Assembly (NCBI RefSeq): GCF_026191375.1
Contig: NZ_JAODTL010000048.1
Span: 1 to 64,000 of the forward strand
Reading direction: 5' to 3'
DNA: 64,000 nt
Source of the DNA: Marinomonas pontica
GTDB taxonomy: Bacteria; Pseudomonadota; Gammaproteobacteria; Pseudomonadales; Marinomonadaceae
Shown in pieces: positions 57,883 to 64,000 of this stretch. The position numbers and the translations under genes were made by a program. The number at the start of each line of letters is the position of its first letter. The first letter of the stretch is position 1. The notes under the pieces are model-generated. The model was not told where the DNA came from, did no database searches, and saw only the letters and a program-made list of their open reading frames with translations.

Positions 57883-59155
57883 CTAGCTTAACGCGTGGGA
57901 CTGCTGACCAAGATGGTAAGTGTGAGCACCCACTTCGTAAAATAAGCGCTTCAATTCTCGAAACGAAATATCTCTAAGGATGGTGGTTGGAATCGACAAA
58001 CTGTCTCGACGGCCTGACAGCCATTCCGCCAACTCGGCACCCACTACCGTTCCTGGGCCAATACCGCGACCACTGTAACCGGCCACACTGAACAAGCCTT
58101 TTTGCAGTTGTTGGCAATGCGGCAAATGGTCTTCACTGTAGGCAATTTTACCTGTCCAACAATAATCCCATTCCACCTTGCTCAGAATCGGAAACAATTC
58201 TGTGACGCGCTGCGTCGCCCAATTCGACAACACACTGCCCTCGCCGCCCATTCCACCAAACACCAAGCGGCCTTGATTGTCTAAACGAAAAGAGCTCATC
58301 ACTGTACAGGTGTCCCAAACGCCTTCTTTATTCGGCAACACGCTAGCCAATTGAGCGTCACTTAATGGCTTAGTCGCCAACTGGGAATAAAAGATTGGTA
58401 CAAACTTACGCGCCTGCTCTTTCACACCAAATTCCGAATACGCATTGGTCGCAAGAATCACTTTTTCAGCGTGAACCTCGCCTTTTTCCGTGTGCAGAAC
58501 CCAGCCGTTTTCAGCGGGCTCAATTTTACTCACAGGCGATTGATCAAACAGTTTCGCGCCTTCTTTCAACGCCGCATGCGCTAGCCCTCTGGCGTACGCC
58601 AATGGCTGAATCGTTCCCGCTCTTGGGTCAAACAATGCAGAATTGAATTTGCTAGAACCAATGCGCGCTTCTGCTTCGGCGGCATCCAGTAACTCAACGG
58701 GCGCACCGCGCTTTTTCATTTGCTCATAGCGACGCTGCAATTGCGCTAAACCGGCTTTACCAACCCCCGCATGCAAAGTGCCATTACGCACGGGTTCGCA
58801 TTGAATATCGTATTCTTTTATCAAGCCATACACACAGTCGGGAGCCGCCGCTAATGCCTTGTACATGATATTACCAGCGTCCACGCCAATGGCTTGATCC
58901 AGCTGATCGGGTTCCAACCAAACACCGGCGTTCGCCAAACCCACATTTCGTCCCGAGCCACCAAAGCCAACTTCTTGGGCTTCAACCACCGCCACAGATA
59001 CGCCAAACTTGGCCAAATGCAACGCCGCTGAAAGCCCCGTAAAACCCGCGCCGACAATAACGACTTCCACATCCATACGCCTCTTCCAAAGGCGTTAAAA
59101 CAGGCGCATCAGGAGAGCTTGCACGCCATAACGAATTACAGATTTTTTCAGACAT
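57883..59155 (-). pseudogene. amaA: L-pipecolate oxidase-type FAD oxidoreductase AmaA, frameshifted near the start
   Basis: A DadA-like FAD amine oxidase. The long frame has the Rossmann motif VVIVGAGFTGLSAALH and the FAD C-terminal signature VAGYSGRGIGPGTVVGAELAEW. It begins at ATG 59076 without the usual N-terminus, but upstream in another frame lies MSEKICNSLWRASSPDAPVL (ATG 59155), ending LEEAY. Removing one base of the doublet at 59073-59074 joins them as LEEAYDVEVVIVGAG, about 423 residues. A GGAAGAGG before ATG 59076 means a shorter protein could still be made. In P. putida the homologue oxidises L-pipecolate. Confidence 0.8.
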
Positions 59156-59245
59156 AAGACGACCCTAAAAAGGAAATTGGCCAAAACCTACAGCAAAATT
59201 GAAACAGGCGAGAAAATCTCGCCTGTTGTGTTTGAGAGAAAACAA

Positions 59246-60790
59246 TTATTCGAAAACAATACCCTGAGCCAATGGCAAGTCACCGCCGTAGTTCACGGTA
59301 TTTGTTGTACGGCGCATGTAGTTTCTCCACGCATCAGAGCCCGATTCACGACCGCCACCGGTTTCTTTCTCACCGCCGAACGCACCACCAATTTCCGCAC
59401 CGGATGTACCGATGTTCACGTTGGCAATGCCGCAGTCAGAACCCGCTGGAGACATAAACAACTCGGCTTCACGCATGCTTTCTGTAAACACAGCAGAAGA
59501 CAGACCTTGAGGCACTTCGTTTTGGATTTCAATCGCTTCGTCAAACGAGCTAAACGTCAATACATACATAATTGGCGCGAAGGTTTCTTCGTGTACGATC
59601 GGCGCATCGTGGGCAATGCGAACAATCGCAGGCTTCACATAGAAACCACCCGCTGGCACGCCTTCTGTCACACGATCGCCACCACAAATAATTTCGCCAC
59701 CTTGCTGTTTCGCTGTTTCCAACGCCGCTTGCATACGATTAAAGCTGCCTTCGTCAATCAAAGGCCCCACAAGATTGCCTTCCGTCAATGGGTTACCAAT
59801 GCGAAGAGAACCGTAAGATTTCGCCAAACGATCCACCAAACCATCCACCACAGACTCATGCGTGATTAAACGACGCAATGTTGTGCAACGCTGACCAGCA
59901 GTACCGGCGGCAGAGAATACTATAGCGCGCAAAGCAAGATCCAAATCCGCTGTGCTAGACACGATCATGGCGTTGTTGCCACCCAGCTCCAACAAAGAAC
60001 GACCTAAACGACCCGCCACAGTCTTAGCAACCGCACGACCCATTGCTGTAGAACCGGTCGCCGACACGAGAGGGAACGTTTCACTTGCTGAAATCGCTTC
60101 ACCCAAATCACGGTCACCAATCATCACAGACACCGCCGCTTTAGGGATATCAGGCATGTCCGCAATCACATTTTGCGCGATTTGGTACATTGCTAAAGCA
60201 CACAGTGGCGCTTTTTCAGAGGGTTTCAGTAGAATAGGGTCACCACAAACAAGACCCAGCATGGCATTCCACGCCCAAACGGCCATAGGGAAGTTAAACG
60301 CGGTAATCACTGCAACCGGACCCAGTGGTTGCCACTGCTCCATCATACGGTGGCCTGGACGTTCAGACACAATAGACAAACCGTGCAACATACGAGATTG
60401 ACCCACGGCGAAATCACATACGTCAATCCATTCTTGTACTTCACCCAACGCTTCAGGAACGATTTTGCCCGCTTCCAACGAAATCACTTGAGCCAATTCA
60501 TTTTTGTATTTACGCGCTTCATCACCAATACGACGAACCAATTCGCCACGACGTGGTGCAGGAATGGTACGCAATACTTTGAATGCGTCTTTTAATTCTG
60601 CGTTTACGGCCTCTAACTGAGCTGGCGTCGCATTATTAAAAGTAGACAATTTTGCACCGTCAATCGGGCTGTGCGCAGAAAAAGCGCTGCCTTCACCCAA
60701 AGTAAGTGTATTGCCTGTTAATACGCTGAAAAAAGTATCGCCTTGTTTCAGTGTGTTGATACCCAGTGTGTCTAAGCAAGTCAGTGACAT
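59246..60790 (-). CDS. amaB: Aldehyde dehydrogenase, L-2-aminoadipate semialdehyde type AmaB
   Basis: An ALDH7-type NAD-dependent enzyme that oxidises piperidine-6-carboxylate/2-aminoadipate semialdehyde to 2-aminoadipate in lysine breakdown. The catalytic Cys is in AAGTAGQRCTTLRR, and the catalytic Glu in LLELGGNNAMIV; the NAD site includes AFNFPMAVWAWN. ATG 60790 (MSLTCLDTLGIN) with AGAGG seven bases upstream gives 514 residues; the frame extends to 60820 without family similarity. It lies about 90 bp upstream of amaA and is divergent from a LysR gene. Confidence 0.93.
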   Translation of the reverse strand: MSLTCLDTLGINTLKQGDTFFSVLTGNTLTLGEGSAFSAHSPIDGAKLSTFNNATPAQLEAVNAELKDAFKVLRTIPAPRRGELVRRIGDEARKYKNELAQVISLEAGKIVPEALGEVQEWIDVCDFAVGQSRMLHGLSIVSERPGHRMMEQWQPLGPVAVITAFNFPMAVWAWNAMLGLVCGDPILLKPSEKAPLCALAMYQIAQNVIADMPDIPKAAVSVMIGDRDLGEAISASETFPLVSATGSTAMGRAVAKTVAGRLGRSLLELGGNNAMIVSSTADLDLALRAIVFSAAGTAGQRCTTLRRLITHESVVDGLVDRLAKSYGSLRIGNPLTEGNLVGPLIDEGSFNRMQAALETAKQQGGEIICGGDRVTEGVPAGGFYVKPAIVRIAHDAPIVHEETFAPIMYVLTFSSFDEAIEIQNEVPQGLSSAVFTESMREAELFMSPAGSDCGIANVNIGTSGAEIGGAFGGEKETGGGRESGSDAWRNYMRRTTNTVNYGGDLPLAQGIVFE

Positions 60791-61002
60791 ATGAACCTCT
60801 GTGATGTGTGTATTTATCAATAATAGTGAACTTCCTCCACCTTAACGGCCTCCGTAAAAAATGAGAAATACCGTTTTTCTGTTGGTGGTCTAGCTTTTTC
60901 CTATAGCAAGACAATAAACCTATAGGTATATTGAAAAGAATCAGGGGATCAATCGTTACTACGGTCGATGGGCAAAAGAATAAACACAAAAAGAGCACAC
61001 AG

Positions 61003-61872
61003 ATGGACATTCGATCACTACGTTACTTTATTGCGGTCTATGAAGAACGCAGTCTAAGCGCCGCCGCCAAGCGTTGCTTTGTGGCGCAACCTTCCATATC
61101 GACGACGGTGTCGCAGCTCGAAGACGATCTGGGCACCAAACTCTTTGTCCGTCACTCAAAAGGCGTATCGCCCACCGACAGCGGATCTCAACTTTACCCC
61201 CATGCCTGCAAAATGGTCAGTGACCTTAGCGCTATGCGCAGTTTATTCAGTGACACACCAGCGCCGCTTGCGCTATCGATTTCCTTAACGCCGTTTTTGT
61301 CTGGCGCACTGATTAGCCAAGTGATCAAAACCATGCTCGACGAAGTACATGGGCTCACCCTAAAACTGGTCGACGAGTCAGAAAGTGCCGACCTGCGCTT
61401 CACTTGTAATCGCTACACCACAGAAGAAGACGTTTTTTATCCACTTTGGGAAGACGACTATGTGATTGCCATGCCGTTAGATCATTGGCTGGCCGATTTC
61501 CCTTCTGTTTCGATCAAACAAATAGACAAGCAACCCTTTATTTCCAGAACGCCATGCGACATTTTGGAATCGTGGAACTACCTCTTACAAAAACAGGAAC
61601 TCACCACTGATATTCGAGCACAGGTAAAAACCGAAGAGTACGCACTGGATTTAGTGGCAGCGGGCTTGGGCATTTCCTTAATCCCCGAACATTCGTCACG
61701 AGGCCGTAACGATCTCTGTTTGCGCCCGTTGAACGACGTCAAACTTAAACGTGCGGTTGGCTTAGCGCACAAAAAAACACGCAGCTTCCCAGCGCATCTG
61801 ATCAACACCATCTTGACCGCGAAGCAGCAACTGTTCCTCCATAAAAACGCCACAGACAATCGGCTCGCATAA
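61003..61872 (+). CDS. LysR-type regulator divergent from amaB
   Basis: A 289-residue regulator with the N-terminal helix-turn-helix MDIRSLRYFIAVYEERSLSA, then AAKRCFVAQPSISTTVSQLE. ATG 61003 is preferred to the frame start at 60931, which would add 24 non-family residues. The LysR gene between amaB and hglS occupies the same position as PP_5259 in P. putida, so it probably responds to a lysine or 2-aminoadipate metabolite. The 212-bp divergent region carries CCTATAG repeated at 60900 and 60919, possible binding half-sites. Confidence 0.9.
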   Translation: MDIRSLRYFIAVYEERSLSAAAKRCFVAQPSISTTVSQLEDDLGTKLFVRHSKGVSPTDSGSQLYPHACKMVSDLSAMRSLFSDTPAPLALSISLTPFLSGALISQVIKTMLDEVHGLTLKLVDESESADLRFTCNRYTTEEDVFYPLWEDDYVIAMPLDHWLADFPSVSIKQIDKQPFISRTPCDILESWNYLLQKQELTTDIRAQVKTEEYALDLVAAGLGISLIPEHSSRGRNDLCLRPLNDVKLKRAVGLAHKKTRSFPAHLINTILTAKQQLFLHKNATDNRLA

Positions 61873-61990
61873 CTTTTACGCATCACAACGTGCGTTTTTA
61901 CCTTTTGCATCGACGACAAAGCGTGAATTAGAGTAATGGTCATTCGTTAGAGACCGTCTCTACTTCGATCCGCCCACTTAGGAGAATTTC

Positions 61991-62794
61991 ATGAAACCAG
62001 CCGATTTTTTTGCGTCCTTATGGGATCAATACACGGTTATCACCCCACAGGCACAGCGCATTCAAGACTTGTTTAAAAGCCACGGTGAAACCGTACTGAA
62101 CGACCACGTGGCGTTTCGTACGTTTAACCATTCGCCTGTTTCATTGGAAAAACTAGAGCCGCAACTAGAAGCCATTGGCTACAAAGCCTACGGTGCGTTT
62201 AACTTCGAGAGCAAACACCTAAAAGCACGCTGTTACAAACACCAAACAGATGTTGATTCCCCGAAAGTCTTTCTTTCTGAATTATTAGTGGAAGAGTTAC
62301 CCGCTCACTGCCAAGAGATCATTAGCAAACTGGTTGCACAGATTCCAGCAGACGCGGTACAAACACCCGCCATTTTTTGGGCTGGTAAACTATGGGAAAC
62401 ACCAACGGAAGCAGAATACCTTGCTCTGGCTGAGCACAGTGAGTACGCAGCGTGGTTGTCCACAATGGGCTTGCAAGCCAACCACTTCACCGTCAGTATC
62501 AACCATTTAAAGCAGTTCCCTACCATTGAAGAGGTGAACGCACTGTTGCTAAACGAAGGTTATGCCCTTAACCAAGTAGGTGGATTGGTAAAAGGCTCTC
62601 CAGAATCCTACTTGGAACAATCTTCGACCATGGCCGACAAGGTCGACTACACCTTTTCCGATGGCGTACAAAAAACCATCCCTAGCTGTTTCTATGAATT
62701 CGCCCGTCGTCACACTATGCCAAACGGTGAGTTGTTCGACAGCTTCATTGAAGGCAACGCGGATAAAATCTTTGATTCCACCAGCGCAAAATAA
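61991..62794 (+). CDS. hglS: DUF1338 2-oxoadipate dioxygenase/decarboxylase HglS
   Basis: An iron enzyme that converts 2-oxoadipate to D-2-hydroxyglutarate with loss of CO2, closing the lysine catabolic route. The 267 residues have the DUF1338 pattern: NDHVAFRTFNHSP near the N-terminus, GYKAYGAFNFESKHLKARCY, and late VDYTFSDG with IPSCFYEFARRH. Length is the short form of the family. AGGAG precedes the ATG. A terminator follows at 62818-62843. Confidence 0.9.
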   Translation: MKPADFFASLWDQYTVITPQAQRIQDLFKSHGETVLNDHVAFRTFNHSPVSLEKLEPQLEAIGYKAYGAFNFESKHLKARCYKHQTDVDSPKVFLSELLVEELPAHCQEIISKLVAQIPADAVQTPAIFWAGKLWETPTEAEYLALAEHSEYAAWLSTMGLQANHFTVSINHLKQFPTIEEVNALLLNEGYALNQVGGLVKGSPESYLEQSSTMADKVDYTFSDGVQKTIPSCFYEFARRHTMPNGELFDSFIEGNADKIFDSTSAK

Positions 62795-62817
62795 CCAAGC
62801 AATCGAATAACACGAAG

Positions 62818-62843
62818 AACGAGCCCCATGTGGCTCGTTTTTT
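62818..62843 (+). terminator. Terminator after hglS
   Basis: AACGAGCC, loop CCATGT, GGCTCGTT and then a run of T residues. Typical intrinsic terminator. Confidence 0.85.
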
Positions 62844-62983
62844 TGCCTCACGTCACACTCCGACCGCCGCCACCTAACCAGATAAATTAACATGCAAAGC
62901 CATCGCACAAAGGTTTCTCAGAGTATGTACCGATTCTATTGGCCGTGTATAATGCTCGCAGTTTAAATATGGGCCTTACGATT

Positions 62984-63403
62984 ATGATGAACCAACTTAT
63001 TGAATTTTCTATTAACCACTGGGAAATGGTCGCTGTCTTTTTCGCGATTCTAGCAACCTTACTTTTTGTCGAAAGCAAAGGTGGCGCGCAAGGGCTTTCT
63101 CCTTCTGCAGCAACCAATCTAATGAACGCTGAAGACGCGGTTGTTGTCGACATTCGTCCGGAAAAAGAATTCAGCGCTGGCCACATCACAGGGGCAATGA
63201 ACATTCCTGCGGCGAAAATGAAAGACAACATGAAACGTCTTGAGAAACACAAAGATGCCCCAATCATCATAGTATGCAAATCTGGCGTGACCGCTGGAGC
63301 AAGCGCTAAAGACCTTAAAAAATCGGGTTTTAGCAAGGTGTATAAACTTCAAGGCGGCATTGCTGAATGGCAATCATCCAACCTGCCACTGGTTAAAGGG
63401 TAA
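62984..63403 (+). CDS. Membrane-anchored rhodanese-like protein (YibN-type)
   Basis: About 139 residues: an N-terminal transmembrane helix (WEMVAVFFAILATLLFV) and a single rhodanese domain with the active Cys in VCKSGVTAGASA. The family sits with grxC and secB in E. coli (yibN), and grxC starts 11 bp after its stop here. Either of two adjacent ATGs (62984, 62987) could start it, and an ATG at 62969 is also in frame. A TATAAT at 62948-62953 may be its -10. Confidence 0.9.
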   Translation: MMNQLIEFSINHWEMVAVFFAILATLLFVESKGGAQGLSPSAATNLMNAEDAVVVDIRPEKEFSAGHITGAMNIPAAKMKDNMKRLEKHKDAPIIIVCKSGVTAGASAKDLKKSGFSKVYKLQGGIAEWQSSNLPLVKG

Positions 63404-63414
63404 CAGAAATTATT

Positions 63415-63666
63415 ATGGCCACTGTCACTATCTATTCGAGCGATTACTGCCCGTTTTGCGTTAGAGCTAAACAATTATTAACAGCAAAAAACATTGCTTT
63501 TAATGAGATCCGTGTCGACGGAGAGCGTGAATTAAGACAAGAAATGATGGAGAAAAGCGGCCGTCACACCGTTCCACAAATTTGGATTGGTGAACAACAC
63601 ATTGGTGGATGCGACGATCTTTATGCGCTGGAGCGTGAACAAAAACTGGACGCCATGCTTGCCTAA
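63415..63666 (+). CDS. grxC: Glutaredoxin 3 GrxC
   Basis: A small glutathione-dependent thiol oxidoreductase of 83 residues. The active site is CPFC in SSDYCPFCVRAKQLL and the cis-Pro loop TVPQIWIGEQHIGGCDDL is the glutaredoxin signature. It lies between the rhodanese gene and secB, the common gammaproteobacterial order. Glutathione for it would be made from gshA in this window. Confidence 0.96.
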   Translation: MATVTIYSSDYCPFCVRAKQLLTAKNIAFNEIRVDGERELRQEMMEKSGRHTVPQIWIGEQHIGGCDDLYALEREQKLDAMLA

Positions 63667-63756
63667 AAGCCAGCGTTCCAATGATGCATTCACGCATAGC
63701 TTACGTGGCACGCATCACCAAACAACAACATAAAAAACGATAGAAAAGGAACCAAG

Positions 63757-64000
63757 ATGTCCGATACTGCAGAAACTCAAGAAGCACAAACACAAGAAGC
63801 GCAAGCACCTCAACTTTCTATGCAGCGCGTCTTTTTAAAAGACATTTCTTTTGAGTCTCCACGCTCACCAATGATTTTCCAAGAAGAATGGAAACCAGAA
63901 GTTGGCTTAGAACTGAACACTAAAAGCCGCCAAGTGGGCGAAAGCGTATACGAAGTGGTACTAGAAATTACGGTTACCGTGAAAAATAGCGGACAAACGG
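63757..64000 (+). CDS. secB: Protein-export chaperone SecB (5' part)
   Basis: The first 81 codons of the cytosolic export chaperone, cut by the window edge. After a Gln/Thr/Ala-rich N-terminal tail the conserved [19 protein letters not shown] begins, followed by the SecB substrate-binding strands. AAAGGA lies six bases before ATG 63757. It completes the rhodanese-grxC-secB unit. Confidence 0.95.
   Translation, partial: MSDTAETQEAQTQEAQAPQLSMQRVFLKDISFESPRSPMIFQEEWKPEVGLELNTKSRQVGESVYEVVLEITVTVKNSGQT

Noticed and set aside
59177-59869. 230-codon plus-strand frame in amaB
   Set aside because: Antisense of a clear aldehyde dehydrogenase; the sequence is His/Thr/Arg-rich low-complexity, typical of a shadow frame.

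Overview
The window is a piece of a gammaproteobacterial chromosome, most likely from a marine Oceanospirillales organism close to Marinomonas. This rests on protein resemblance and on gene neighbourhoods shared with Pseudomonas and enterics (glmU-glmS, asmA-mutY-yggX, ubiE-ubiB-tatABC, glnA-ntrBC, envC-gpmI-grxC-secB). No rRNA or tRNA gene was recognised. Most of the window is housekeeping DNA; the accessory parts are a Tn7-like element at the left edge, an array of palindromic repeats with a chromate transporter, and a lysine/pipecolate catabolic cluster near the right edge.

Layout. 1-4655: right end of a Tn7-like transposon (tnsA, tnsB, tnsC, and the first bases of a probable tnsD/tniQ gene) inserted just past the 3' end of glmS, the classical attTn7 position. 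4677-7906: the glmU-glmS operon of UDP-GlcNAc synthesis. 8176-12862: a LysR gene divergent from azoR, tex, and an H-NS family gene. 12945-17250: trmB, a DUF423 protein, a WD40-like lipoprotein, rsd/algQ, dsbB, a FliL-like periplasmic protein and yggX. 17340-22690: chrA-mutY-asmA, flanked by two sets of the same palindromic repeat in opposite orientation. 22883-28449: hisB-hisH-hisF, gshA, engB, a small unknown ORF and dsbA. 28465-36773: a GGDEF protein, ubiE-ubiB-hisE-tatABC, dtd and typA. 36948-45917: a PAS chemoreceptor, thiI, the nitrogen regulon core glnA-ntrB-ntrC with sigma-54 and NtrC sites, a DUF3461 protein and tsaC. 46046-51037: a branched-chain amino-acid ABC transporter, livKHMGF. 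51503-56729: a divergent polysaccharide deacetylase, a ctpA-type protease, envC and gpmI. 56830-62794: two LysR regulators with amaA, amaB and hglS. 62984-64000: rhodanese, grxC and the start of secB.

How the genes work together. NtrBC senses nitrogen status and drives glnA from a sigma-54 promoter. The ama/hgl genes form a path from L-pipecolate to 2-hydroxyglutarate that would feed lysine carbon into central metabolism; they sit between gpmI and the rhodanese gene, which are neighbours in many relatives. TatABC, SecB, DsbA and DsbB serve export and oxidative folding.

Quality caution. At least six genes (a LysR gene, tex, asmA, livG, livM twice, amaA) are broken by single-base indels, mostly in short homopolymers, and reading through each one restores a normal protein. 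The start of the leftmost Tn7-like gene shows the same pattern. So many lesions in conserved genes suggest sequencing error more than biological decay, although the lesion in tex falls on a canonical -1 frameshift heptamer and deserves a separate look.
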